A DNA stretch of 64,000 nucleotides, from the NCBI GenBank assembly GCA_947177685.1, contig CAMWVE010000004.1:48099-112098 (forward strand). The letters are read 5' to 3'. This document shows positions 32,335 to 41,444 of the stretch, piece by piece. The notes beneath the pieces were generated by a model that searched no databases, had not been told where the DNA came from, and saw only the letters and a program-made list of their open reading frames with translations. The DNA is from an uncultured Porphyromonadaceae bacterium (GTDB lineage Bacteria > Bacteroidota > Bacteroidia > Bacteroidales > Muribaculaceae). Both the position numbers and the translations under genes were made by a program. Position 1 is the stretch's first letter, and the number at the start of each line of letters is the position of its first letter.

Positions 32335-35302
32335 TCCTATTTATCAAAGGGTTACAGTCAGCAGTGTGGCTCCGCATCTGCTGACCGTGCGCTGCCGTGA
32401 CGGCAAAGAGCTGAAGATGCCGGTAACACCTGCTGCCGGCTACGATTTCAGCTCGCTCCTACCCCGCCTCAAACCGGGAGTGCAGCTGAATCTGGTCAAT
32501 CTGCATGAAACGGTAGCCGATGAATGGTCAGCCGAACTGGTGATATATGAACCGGACTATCTCTATGACATTACCGGAATCGCCGAGTGTTTCGAAACCT
32601 ATGCCGCTTCGCCGGTGGTCAGCCTGCTCAAGCGCATAAAGCCTGAGGTGGTGACACGCCACATTCTTTTAGGCAGCTTCGCGGGACTTCTGCTCGATGA
32701 GGCTGTGCGTAGCGACGGCAGCATAAAACTGAACTATAACGACCTTGCCACCAACTTTTTCCGCACCAATGCGGTGCGTATTGCGGTGTGCGACGACCTG
32801 ACAGCAGCCTTCCACAACGATGTGCGTCGTCAGCAGAAAAACATTGAAAAGGCAGTCAGTGTCAGCATGCGTGCTATGCCCGGTTATGACGCCGACAAGG
32901 TGATTCTGGAGCCATCGTTCTTTTGTGAAATGCTTGGATTACAGGGTCGTATGGACCTTTTGCAGACGGACTATTCAATTTTGGTAGAACAGAAGTCGGG
33001 GAAAGGAGAGTTCGGCAGTTCGGAGTCAGGACGCCCGGTTCACCGGCTGCCACATCTGATACAGCTGACGCTTTACCGCGCCGTGCTGCACTATGGACTC
33101 AATGTGCCTGACAACGACATCAATTCCTATCTGCTCTACTCAAAATACCCTGAACCGCTGCTACACGAGCAATCTGCACCACGTCTGCTACATGCCGCCA
33201 TTGAAATGCGTAACCGACTGGTTTGTCAGGAGATGGATGTGGCGTTTGGTGATGGCACCGACAAACTGGCAACGCTCCGCCCCGACTCATTTGACAGCAG
33301 CCGCCTGTCGCCCCGGTTCTGGAACGAATATGTGCGACCTGACCTTGAGCGTACCCTCGCGCCGATAAACCATGCTGATCCTCTTGAGCGCGAATATGCC
33401 ATGAGGCTGCTGCGGTTTGTGGCGCTCGAACAATATTACAGCAAAGTGGGATCTGCCTCAAACAGTTATTCCGACGGATTCGCAAGTGCTTGGAAATCAA
33501 CGCTTGATGAGAAAATCAATTCAGGCAATATTCTTCACGGACTGAGTATTGAGCAGCTGATTACAGATGAAAATGACGCCATTACAGCCATCGTAGTCCG
33601 CAAAACGGATGACAACGAGGGTGAAATGCCCAACTTCCGTGTAGGCGACATTGTAACGTTCTATCCCTATCCCGCTGATTCCGAGCCGGATATGCGCGCC
33701 GGTATAGTTCTGCGATGCACCGTCGACACTATTGCCGATGACACGGTGACTGTCAGATTACGCGCGCCGCAGACCAACCGAAGCTTTTTCTCCACCGGCG
33801 GTGAACTGCTGTGGGCAATGGAGCATGACCTTATGGATTCTGGATTCCGATCGCTCTGGCGCAACATCAACCTGTTTCTTGCCGCGCCTGAGTCACGTCG
33901 GCAGCTGATTTTGGGCACAAGGCAACCGAGGGTCAACCGCTCCCGCCACCTGACCGGTGACTACGGAAGTTTCAATCCGCTTGTCGAAGGTGCCATACAA
34001 GCCGAGGAACTGTACATCATCATAGGACCTCCCGGCACCGGAAAGACCTCACACGGGCTGATGAATATACTCACCGAGGAGCTTGCACAACCCGGCTCAT
34101 CGGCAATACTGGGTGCTTACACCAATCGGGCAGTCGATGAAATCTGCGACAAACTGTGTGAACACGGAATCGATTTCATCCGTGTGGGCACATCGTCGGG
34201 ATGCTCCGGGGAATATGCGCCATACATGATCGGCGCCCGAGTCAATGAATGTAAAAACATAGCCGAGGTGCGCAAACTGCTGACTGAGACGCGCGTAATC
34301 GTAGGCACCACTCAGTCGCTGACTGCCAACATAGCACTGTTCAGCCTGCGAGGTTTCTCGCTCGCCATCATCGACGAGGCATCGCAAATACTTGAACCTC
34401 AACTATTAGGGCTCCTCTCAGCCACACATGGCGATACTCCGGCGATTGCCAAATTCATTCTTATAGGCGACCATAAGCAACTCCCTGCCGTGGTAAAGCA
34501 GTCGACAGGGGAGTCTGCCGTCACCTCCCCTACACTTCAGCAACTCTGCTTCAGTGACTGCCGACGTTCTTTCTTTGAGCGCCACCTTGATCTTATCCGC
34601 CTTCACAACGGTGGCAAGATGCCTGTTGAATATGTCTACACGCTTGCTAATCAGGGACGTATGCACGCATCAGTAGCTGACATCGCCTCGGAATTTTTCT
34701 ATGGAAGCCAATTGGAAGCAGTGCCGTTGGCGCATCAGCATATCCCTATACCGCAAATAGCTGCAGACGGCATTTTCGGCGAACTCCTCAACCGGTTCCG
34801 CAACATATTCGTTAACGTGGAATCGCCCCGACCTGTGAGCATGGATAATGCCAACCTCAGCGAGGCTGCCGTAACGGCTGAACTGCTGAAAGCGATTTAT
34901 CAGCGGGAGCGCGACAGCTTCAACCCTGAAAAAACCGTAGGAGTGATTGTTCCCTACCGAAATCAGATCGCAGCGGTGAAAAGGGCTGTTTCACGGCTCG
35001 GAATCGCCCCGCTCACCGAAATATCAGTCGACACTGTGGAACGCTATCAAGGATCGCAGCGCGACTACATCATTTACAGCTTCACGGTCAAACGTGCTGA
35101 CCAGTTCCCGTTCCTGACTTCGACGCGATTTGAAGAAAACGGTGTAACAATCGACCGCAAGCTCAACGTGGCTCTGACACGTTCACGCAGCCACAATATT
35201 TTAGTCGGTAACGTGGCACTACTGCGCACCGATCCGCTATATTCCCGATTAATCGACACCTTCGCCCTCCACGGAACCGTTGTTGATGCCCAACCCGAAT
35301 AA
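32321..35302 (+). CDS. Dna2-like nuclease-helicase fusion (SF1)
   Basis: A 993-residue protein. The N-terminal third contains a Cas4/RecB-type nuclease core: GRMDLL (D212) and LVEQKSGKG (E223, K225). The C-terminal part is an SF1B (Upf1/Dna2-like) helicase: Walker A GPPGTGKTS at 569-577, motif II IIDEASQ (D685), motif III LIGDHKQLPAV, motif V DTVERYQGSQRDYII and motif VI LNVALTRSRSHN. No Cys cluster for Fe-S is evident near the nuclease, unlike eukaryotic Dna2. A role in DNA end processing or flap removal is inferred. Start 32321 is used; the in-frame ATG at 32297 is deeper in the AsmA gene. Confidence 0.85.
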   Translation: MSQNNPIYQRVTVSSVAPHLLTVRCRDGKELKMPVTPAAGYDFSSLLPRLKPGVQLNLVNLHETVADEWSAELVIYEPDYLYDITGIAECFETYAASPVVSLLKRIKPEVVTRHILLGSFAGLLLDEAVRSDGSIKLNYNDLATNFFRTNAVRIAVCDDLTAAFHNDVRRQQKNIEKAVSVSMRAMPGYDADKVILEPSFFCEMLGLQGRMDLLQTDYSILVEQKSGKGEFGSSESGRPVHRLPHLIQLTLYRAVLHYGLNVPDNDINSYLLYSKYPEPLLHEQSAPRLLHAAIEMRNRLVCQEMDVAFGDGTDKLATLRPDSFDSSRLSPRFWNEYVRPDLERTLAPINHADPLEREYAMRLLRFVALEQYYSKVGSASNSYSDGFASAWKSTLDEKINSGNILHGLSIEQLITDENDAITAIVVRKTDDNEGEMPNFRVGDIVTFYPYPADSEPDMRAGIVLRCTVDTIADDTVTVRLRAPQTNRSFFSTGGELLWAMEHDLMDSGFRSLWRNINLFLAAPESRRQLILGTRQPRVNRSRHLTGDYGSFNPLVEGAIQAEELYIIIGPPGTGKTSHGLMNILTEELAQPGSSAILGAYTNRAVDEICDKLCEHGIDFIRVGTSSGCSGEYAPYMIGARVNECKNIAEVRKLLTETRVIVGTTQSLTANIALFSLRGFSLAIIDEASQILEPQLLGLLSATHGDTPAIAKFILIGDHKQLPAVVKQSTGESAVTSPTLQQLCFSDCRRSFFERHLDLIRLHNGGKMPVEYVYTLANQGRMHASVADIASEFFYGSQLEAVPLAHQHIPIPQIAADGIFGELLNRFRNIFVNVESPRPVSMDNANLSEAAVTAELLKAIYQRERDSFNPEKTVGVIVPYRNQIAAVKRAVSRLGIAPLTEISVDTVERYQGSQRDYIIYSFTVKRADQFPFLTSTRFEENGVTIDRKLNVALTRSRSHNILVGNVALLRTDPLYSRLIDTFALHGTVVDAQPE

Positions 35303-36037
35303 CGCGAAGTCATATTTTACCGGGTCCGTGGGGTCAAACCTACGCAGGCAGTCGGTCAGCTCGACAACAGCTTTCCGGTCGTTTGAACGGCGCTCAAGCA
35401 GTCCTAACGTGCGGGAAGTGTCAGCCACATGGACGTCAAGCGGTATGAAAAGCTGCGAGGGTTTTATCCCTTGCCACACTCCCATATCCACAATGCCGTC
35501 GTCACGCACCAGCCATCGCAATGCCATGTTAAGCCTTTTCAGCGGGGTCTGACCTAAGTTTTCTGGCAAACAGCGCACTGATTTCTCCTTTCCCTGATTC
35601 GCCTGTTGTAACTGACAGTTTATCAGCGATGCCAAATGCCATGCCGGAGCTTCCGAGTCAGCCGAACCGCCGCTGAGAGCAAACTCTTCAAGTGACCCGT
35701 GTTGAGCATAGATGCTCCGCAGACCCCGCAGGAAATATTTCAGATCACGACCAAAGAATGTCCGATGGATATTCCTATCAGGGTCAAACGACTCGATATC
35801 ACCTTCCATCAGAAAGTGATACGGCTGATTATCAAGCATTTTCAACAGCTTCTCGCAGTTGTTGCATATCATTTTGCGGTTTCCCCACGCAATGTGCGAT
35901 GTCAGCAGCGACACAATTTCTATATCGCGCTTGTCGCTGAACCGTCGCGGGAACTGCACCGGATCCGCACCTATGAAATCAGGGCGGTTTATGGTTTCCA
36001 CAGCCCGGTCGAGCTTTTGTTTCAGAAGGTCTTTCAT
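35249..36037 (-). CDS. TIGR02757 family protein
   Basis: A 262-residue protein of a conserved Bacteroidetes/spirochaete family of unknown function. Recognised by LLTSHIAWGNRKMICNNCEKLL, NIHRTFFGRDLKYFLRGLR and GIKPSQLFIPLDVHVADTSRTLGLL. The helical pattern with a late DVH...R looks somewhat like HhH-GPD DNA glycosylases, which I give as a guess. Its last 54 bases overlap the 3' end of the convergent helicase gene, and its first 4 bases overlap the end of mfd. Operon with mfd and the S41 protease. Confidence 0.82.
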   Translation of the reverse strand: MKDLLKQKLDRAVETINRPDFIGADPVQFPRRFSDKRDIEIVSLLTSHIAWGNRKMICNNCEKLLKMLDNQPYHFLMEGDIESFDPDRNIHRTFFGRDLKYFLRGLRSIYAQHGSLEEFALSGGSADSEAPAWHLASLINCQLQQANQGKEKSVRCLPENLGQTPLKRLNMALRWLVRDDGIVDMGVWQGIKPSQLFIPLDVHVADTSRTLGLLERRSNDRKAVVELTDCLRRFDPTDPVKYDFALFGLGINNGSVEGEGVD

Positions 36038-39000
36038 ATCGATGAGAGCTGATGTACCTGATTGAGAATATCCACAGCCTCCTCAACCGTGTCGACTGAC
36101 GAGATGAGGAAACTGCGCTTGCCATTTACCTCGCGGATATTGACGCGACGGGGATTATCCTGCAGATAATGAAGAAGTTTGCCAAACATAGGGCTTTGAT
36201 AATATGCTTTGTTTTCATCGCCCACAAAGTAGATGTACATTTTCCCACCCTTCAGATTCACCTTTTCTATGCCTAACTGACGGGCGAGCCTGCGTAGCCG
36301 GGGCACACGCATCAGTTCGAGTGTTTCGGGCGGTATCTTGCCGAACCTGTCCTCCATGCGCAGGCGGAATTGCTGAAGGTCAAGTTCGCGGTCAATGCTA
36401 TCAAGTTCCTGATACAGAGCTATTCGCTCGCTCTCCGTGGGAACGTATGTTGCCGGCAACAGCAGCTCCATGTCGCTCTCCACAAGGCAGTCAGTGACAT
36501 ATTCCGTGGGTTCCTCCGCATCCTCAGCGGTCTGCAGGTCAGCGAATTCCTCGTTGCGCAACTCCATGACAGCCTCCTTCAGAATCTTCTGATAAGTTTC
36601 GTAACCGAGGTCGGCGATGAATCCGCTCTGTTCGGCACCAAGCAGGTTTCCGGCACCTCGGATGTCGAGATCCTGCATGGCTATGTGGATGCCGCTACCA
36701 AGTTCGCTGAAACTTTCTATTGCCTGCAGACGTCGGCGTGCAACCGGTGTCAGCGGCAGATGCGGTGGCACGAACAGGTAGCAGAATGCCTTGCGCGAGC
36801 TGCGACCCACTCGTCCGCGAAGCTGATGCAGTTCGCTCAGTCCGAATTTGTGTGCGTCATTGACCATCATGGTGTTCACGTTGGGCATGTCGATGCCGCT
36901 TTCTATGATGGTTGTTGCAATCAGCACATCGTAGTCGTGGTTGGCGAAGTCAATGATGATCTGCTCCAGTTCGGCAGGAGGCATCTGTCCGTGAGCGACC
37001 ACGGTTCGCGCGTCAGGGACCACACGGCGCAGCATTGCCTGCAAATCGTAAAGCCCTTCTATACGGGGATTTACGATGAACACCTGACCGTTGCGCGACA
37101 GCTCGAAGTTCACTGCCTCTGACAGCACTTCGTCAGTCAGGGTGCAGACGGTGGTGATTATGGGGAAACGGTTCGGTGGCGGGGTGAGTATGTTCGAGAG
37201 GTCACGCGCCCCCATCAGTGAGAACTGAAGGGTGCGAGGAATGGGTGTGGCGCTCATGGTCAGCGTATCCACATTCACCTTCATCTGTTTCAGCTTTTCC
37301 TTGACGGCTACGCCGAACTTCTGCTCCTCATCAATTATCAGAAGCCCTAAGTCCTTGAACTTCACTTCTTTGCCAATCAGCTTGTGAGTTCCTATGATGA
37401 TGTCGATTTTCCCTGCCTCCAACTCTTTGAGAATTTCTTTGACCTGCTTTGTGGTGCGGGCGCGCGACAGGTAGTCCACCCTTACCGGGAAATCCTTCAG
37501 GCGCGACTTGAATGTGTTGAAATGTTGATAGGCAAGCACCGTGGTAGGCACCAGAATGGCAGTCTGTTTGCCGTCAGTGGCAGCCTTGAAGGCAGCGCGT
37601 ATGGCAATTTCGGTTTTTCCGAATCCAACGTCACCGCAGATCAGACGGTCCATCGGGCGGTCACTTTCCATGTCAGCCTTCACCGCCTGTGTCGCCGACA
37701 GCTGGTCCGGAGTATCTTCATATTTGAACGATGCCTCCAGCTCCTGTTGAAGATATGTGTCAGGCGAGTAACAGAACCCCTGCTTGTTCTTACGCTCGGA
37801 ATATAGTTTTATCAGGTCGCGGGCAATATCCTTCAAATGTGACTTGGTGCGTTCCTTCACCTTGTTCCACGCGCCCGAACCGAGTTTGTTGATTTTCGGG
37901 GGCACCCCCTCCTTGCCGCGATATTTTGCAAGCTTATGGAGCGAGTGAACTGACACAAGAATGATATCGTCGTTCTGATAAACAAGCTTTATCATCTCCT
38001 GCCGGTGACCGTTGACATTTGAGCGCACCATGCCGGCGAATTTGCCCACGCCATGATCTACATGAACAATATAGTCGCCGGGCGATATGGCTCCTAATTC
38101 CTTAAGCGACAGAGCAACCTTACCTGACCGGGCACGGTCACTCTTGAAGTTGTATTTGTGGAAACGGTCAAAAATCTGATGGTCCGTGAATACACAGATT
38201 TTCTCGGCTGAGTCGACAAAACCCTCGTGGAGGGTGGTTATGACAGGCGTAAAACTGATTTCATCGTTGCGGTCGGCGAAAATCTGACGCAGGCGCTCAA
38301 TCTGCTTGGCGCTGTCGCTCAATATATATAATGAGTATCCGTCAGCGAGGAATTTGCGGAACGACTCGCTGATAATATCAAAATTCTTGTGGTAAAGACC
38401 CTGCGGAGTGCATCCGAAGTCCACGGCTTGCGAGCAGCCGTCAGGTCGGCTGTTTGCCGATGTGAAATGAATCTGACGGAAGCGTTCAAGCATGGCGCTG
38501 AACTTCTCAGGATCAACAAGTTTGCGCATAGCCTCGCTGTCACCCTCATCGGCGAGCGCGGCACTACGGCTGAACCCGGAATCGACGATATTCTTGATGC
38601 GTTCCACAGTGTAGGCGGCATCACGCATCGCTATCACTGTCTCCGGGTCAATGAACTCCAGCAGTGACACACCGCCGTTGCCGGTTTTTCCTGCCATATT
38701 GGCTATGATGCTGACCTGCTCCTTACGCTCGGCTGACAGCTGCGTGTCCACGTTGAACGTGCGGATCGAGTCAATCTCGTCACCGAAAAAGTCAAGTCTG
38801 TAGGGGAGTTCGTAGGAATAGCTGAAAATGTCAACAATTGAACCGCGAACGGCAAACTGTCCCGGTTCATAGACATAGTCGACCTGCTTGAAATCATTAC
38901 CACGAAGCCACTTTTCAAGTTCAATGAGGTCAATGGTTCCTCCCACCTTCAGCACTCGTGAACTGCCGGCGATATCCTCTGTTGTTGCCACTACCTCTGC

Positions 39001-39393
39001 CAACGCCTCGGGATATGTGACCACAACTTTCAGTTTCTCCTCTACATTCCACGAGCTCAGCGCCTCGGTGCGCGCCACATCTGACGACGGGTCAATCTGA
39101 CCATATTTGATGTCGCGGCGATAAGCCGAGGGTAGCACCAGCACACTCTCCTCGCCAAGCAATCTGACGAGGTCATGATAGAGATAGCCCGCGTCGTCGC
39201 GTGAGTCACCCACAATCAGCATAGGGCGACTTCCGCTTCGGGCAAGTGCTGACAGCAGCATGGGTGCTGACGAGCCGGCAAGACCGTAAAATCCGGTTTT
39301 ACGCGCTCCCGCACCCTTCCCGTTCACAAGCTTGAGCAACGGTTTGAGTCGCTTGTCGGGCAAAAAAAGATGTTCGAGTTCTGACAGATTCAC
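36034..39393 (-). CDS. mfd: Transcription-repair coupling factor Mfd
   Basis: A 1119-residue protein of typical length. Order: UvrB-like N-terminal module (about 1-350, with GLAGSSAPMLLSAL and FSYSYELPYRLDFFGDEIDSIR), the CarD-like RNA-polymerase interaction domain at PGDYIVHVDHGVGKF (near 435-450), the SF2 translocase with GDVGFGKTEIA (near 585), DEEQKFGV (near 690), IESGIDMPN and QLRGRVGRS, then the C-terminal TRCF domain (about 970-1119). It removes RNA polymerase stalled at lesions and recruits nucleotide excision repair. It lies 12 bp after the S41 protease gene. Confidence 0.97.
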   Translation of the reverse strand: MNLSELEHLFLPDKRLKPLLKLVNGKGAGARKTGFYGLAGSSAPMLLSALARSGSRPMLIVGDSRDDAGYLYHDLVRLLGEESVLVLPSAYRRDIKYGQIDPSSDVARTEALSSWNVEEKLKVVVTYPEALAEVVATTEDIAGSSRVLKVGGTIDLIELEKWLRGNDFKQVDYVYEPGQFAVRGSIVDIFSYSYELPYRLDFFGDEIDSIRTFNVDTQLSAERKEQVSIIANMAGKTGNGGVSLLEFIDPETVIAMRDAAYTVERIKNIVDSGFSRSAALADEGDSEAMRKLVDPEKFSAMLERFRQIHFTSANSRPDGCSQAVDFGCTPQGLYHKNFDIISESFRKFLADGYSLYILSDSAKQIERLRQIFADRNDEISFTPVITTLHEGFVDSAEKICVFTDHQIFDRFHKYNFKSDRARSGKVALSLKELGAISPGDYIVHVDHGVGKFAGMVRSNVNGHRQEMIKLVYQNDDIILVSVHSLHKLAKYRGKEGVPPKINKLGSGAWNKVKERTKSHLKDIARDLIKLYSERKNKQGFCYSPDTYLQQELEASFKYEDTPDQLSATQAVKADMESDRPMDRLICGDVGFGKTEIAIRAAFKAATDGKQTAILVPTTVLAYQHFNTFKSRLKDFPVRVDYLSRARTTKQVKEILKELEAGKIDIIIGTHKLIGKEVKFKDLGLLIIDEEQKFGVAVKEKLKQMKVNVDTLTMSATPIPRTLQFSLMGARDLSNILTPPPNRFPIITTVCTLTDEVLSEAVNFELSRNGQVFIVNPRIEGLYDLQAMLRRVVPDARTVVAHGQMPPAELEQIIIDFANHDYDVLIATTIIESGIDMPNVNTMMVNDAHKFGLSELHQLRGRVGRSSRKAFCYLFVPPHLPLTPVARRRLQAIESFSELGSGIHIAMQDLDIRGAGNLLGAEQSGFIADLGYETYQKILKEAVMELRNEEFADLQTAEDAEEPTEYVTDCLVESDMELLLPATYVPTESERIALYQELDSIDRELDLQQFRLRMEDRFGKIPPETLELMRVPRLRRLARQLGIEKVNLKGGKMYIYFVGDENKAYYQSPMFGKLLHYLQDNPRRVNIREVNGKRSFLISSVDTVEEAVDILNQVHQLSSI

Positions 39394-39405
39394 CTCAGTG
39401 CGAAA

Positions 39406-41073
39406 TTACTTCTTGGGACTGAGAATCGACTGATACTCACCCGGTTTTTCAAACAGTTTCACCACGCTGTCCATTGCCACATCATTTTTGACGGCAAGTT
39501 CCACGGCGCCTTTGTCACCATAGTAGCGGGTGATGATTTCACGCTCCAGATAGCGCGATATGTTCTCGCGGTTCTGATCAAGGTCACGGTTCAGGTCGTG
39601 GCGGAGCATCAGTTTCAGACCGTCAAGCTGAGTCTGCACCGAATCAGTCAGGTAGCCCTCAGTTTTCGCCGCCGTCTCCAGTGCCTCGATCATCTTTTCA
39701 AATACCTTGTCGTAGTTGAATTTCTCCGGGTCGACGAATTTCTTGAAGTCGTCATAAATCTCATCCGTGATGACAAACTCGCTGATAGGAGCTATGGTGT
39801 CATGTTTCGCGGCGAACTGTGTACCGTAGTCGAACGCCCAGTTGTCACTGACAATATTGTAGACCAACCGGTTGATGTCGGGATATTCCACCTTGATGTC
39901 AGGGGTGATACCGGCGCCGTCGCGCACCTCGCGTCCACCCATGGTGTGGAACAGATGAGTGAGCGAATCCGGAATTCGGTCCACCGACCCGTCAGGGTTA
40001 CGGTGCGAGTAGTCTATCGCTTGGATGAGGCGTCCGCTCGGAATGTAGTATTTCGCTATGGTAACCTTGAGCAATCCGTGACATGGCAGGCTGCGTGTGC
40101 TCTGCACCAGACCTTTGCCGTATGAGCGGTTACCCACGATGACCGCACGGTCAAGATCCTGCAACGCGCCGGCAGTAATCTCCGATGCTGATGCCGAATT
40201 GCCATCGATCATCACCACCAGCGGCACGTCAGTGTCGACCGGTTTGACAGTGGTTTTGTAGACCTTCTCCTCGATGGTTCCTTTGCCTCGCGTACGCAAA
40301 ACCTCAGAACCCTTAGGCACGAACAGACCCACAATCTGCACGGCGCTCTCCAGCAGTCCGCCGGTGTTGCCGCGCAAGTCGAGCGCTATTGATTTCACCC
40401 GCGGATCGGCGGTCAGCTTCTCAAGAGCCTCGCGCACCTGCCCGTAGGACTTTTCATTGAAAGTGGTCAGCGCAATGTAGCCCACATCGCCGCGCACAAC
40501 CCCGTAATAAGGCACAGGGTCAACCTTGATGATACTGCGGGTTATATCAACCGACACTATCGAATCGGCGCCGACATACGGGCGTTTCACGGTAACCTTT
40601 ACCGAAGTGCCCGCCTTGCCGCGCAGACGTTCACGCACCTTCTCCACACCCACGCCGAGCACCGTGTCACCGTCAACAACAGCAACCACGTCGCCCGCAC
40701 GCAGCCCCGACAACTTTGCCGGTGTGCCATCCTGCGGCTGTGAAATGTAGACATCGCCATTTTTGAGCTGACCCAAATATGCGCCAATGCCACCGAACTC
40801 ACCGGTGGATATGGTCATGAACTCATCGCGGTCCTCCTCGGGGATATATTCAGTGTAAGGGTCGATGGTGTTCAGCAGAGCATCGATGGCTGTACGCATG
40901 GTTTTGTCTGCATCGATGGAGTCAACGTAAGAGGTCTGCAACTCCTTATAGATGGTACTGAAAATCTGAAGATTGCGGTTGATAGCATCCTTCGGGCTGC
41001 GTGTGTCAGCAAACGCAGCTGACCCACAAACAATTACGGCAAATGCCGTCAAAATCAGTTTCCTCATTTTCAA
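39406..41073 (-). CDS. S41 family C-terminal processing peptidase (Ctp-like)
   Basis: A 555-residue exported protease (signal MKMRKLILTAFAVIVCGSAAFA). A helical N-terminal segment precedes a PDZ domain (about 88-170, with GGIGAYLGQLKNGDVYISQPQDGTPAKLSGLRAGD). The catalytic core has LDLRGNTGG (near 232-240), the nucleophile Ser in IDGNSASASE (near 290-299) and the Lys in YGKGLVQST (near 318-326). Such tail-specific proteases trim periplasmic proteins. First gene of the operon with mfd. The 150-bp upstream region shows a hairpin at 41154-41183 but no convincing promoter box. Confidence 0.92.
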   Translation of the reverse strand: MKMRKLILTAFAVIVCGSAAFADTRSPKDAINRNLQIFSTIYKELQTSYVDSIDADKTMRTAIDALLNTIDPYTEYIPEEDRDEFMTISTGEFGGIGAYLGQLKNGDVYISQPQDGTPAKLSGLRAGDVVAVVDGDTVLGVGVEKVRERLRGKAGTSVKVTVKRPYVGADSIVSVDITRSIIKVDPVPYYGVVRGDVGYIALTTFNEKSYGQVREALEKLTADPRVKSIALDLRGNTGGLLESAVQIVGLFVPKGSEVLRTRGKGTIEEKVYKTTVKPVDTDVPLVVMIDGNSASASEITAGALQDLDRAVIVGNRSYGKGLVQSTRSLPCHGLLKVTIAKYYIPSGRLIQAIDYSHRNPDGSVDRIPDSLTHLFHTMGGREVRDGAGITPDIKVEYPDINRLVYNIVSDNWAFDYGTQFAAKHDTIAPISEFVITDEIYDDFKKFVDPEKFNYDKVFEKMIEALETAAKTEGYLTDSVQTQLDGLKLMLRHDLNRDLDQNRENISRYLEREIITRYYGDKGAVELAVKNDVAMDSVVKLFEKPGEYQSILSPKK

Positions 41074-41153
41074 TTATGCTTAATAATAACTTGCTAATTT
41101 AAGAATAAAACGTCAAAACACGGCTTACATATTATTGTTTTAACTTAATTTAA

Positions 41154-41183
41154 GAACCCGTTCCCTATATGCGGAACAGGTTC
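41154..41183. other. Strong inverted repeat between tRNA-Asn and the S41 protease gene
   Basis: GAACCCGTTCC (41154-41164) faces GGAACAGGTTC (41173-41183): 10 of 11 pairs with an 8-base loop. On neither side is there a long T-run, so it may be a back-up terminator of the tRNA transcript, a leader structure of the S41 gene or a protein-binding palindrome. Confidence 0.5.
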
Positions 41184-41220
41184 TAAAAGGCGGTCTAAAA
41201 TATGTGAGTTTGTCGGAAAC

Positions 41221-41251
41221 AAAAAGAGACTCATCATCACTGATAAGTCTC
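41221..41251 (-). terminator. Intrinsic terminator of tRNA-Asn
   Basis: On the minus strand GAGACT (41251-41246) and AGTCTC (41231-41226) pair around a 14-base loop, followed at once by TTTTT (41225-41221). It begins 7 bases after the tRNA 3' end. Confidence 0.7.
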
Positions 41252-41257
41252 CTCTTG

Positions 41258-41331
41258 CGCTCCAGGATGGGCTTGAACCAACGACCCCCTGATTAACAGT
41301 CAGGTGCTCTAACCAACTGAGCTACTGAAGC
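41258..41331 (-). tRNA. tRNA-Asn (anticodon GTT)
   Basis: The minus strand folds into a full cloverleaf of 74 bases: acceptor GCTTCAG/CTGGAGC with one G-U, D-arm GCTC/GAGC, anticodon arm CCTGA-CTGTTAA-TCAGG with anticodon GTT, a 5-base variable loop, and T-loop TTCAAGC. The T-stem (GTTGG/CCATC) holds one T-T mismatch. The discriminator is G and CCA is not encoded. It has its own promoter (41361-41391) and terminator (41221-41251). Confidence 0.95.
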
Positions 41332-41360
41332 AGATTTACCCTCTCTCGGGTTTTGCGATG

Positions 41361-41391
41361 CAAATTTACAAACTATTTTTCAACTGTGCAA
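41361..41391 (-). promoter_or_regulatory. Promoter of tRNA-Asn
   Basis: Minus strand: TTG (41391-41389), 20-base spacer, TAAATTTG (41368-41361). The predicted start is about 25 bases before the mature tRNA 5' end. Confidence 0.65.
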
Positions 41392-41444
41392 CATTTTTCC
41401 AAACTTTTTTGTCGCACTTGATTCGAGATGCAATCAGCCGCGCT

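Noticed and set aside
36370..37122. Long open frame antisense to mfd (250 codons)
   Set aside because: It mirrors the codon bias of mfd, has no family resemblance, and lies wholly within a strongly conserved gene.
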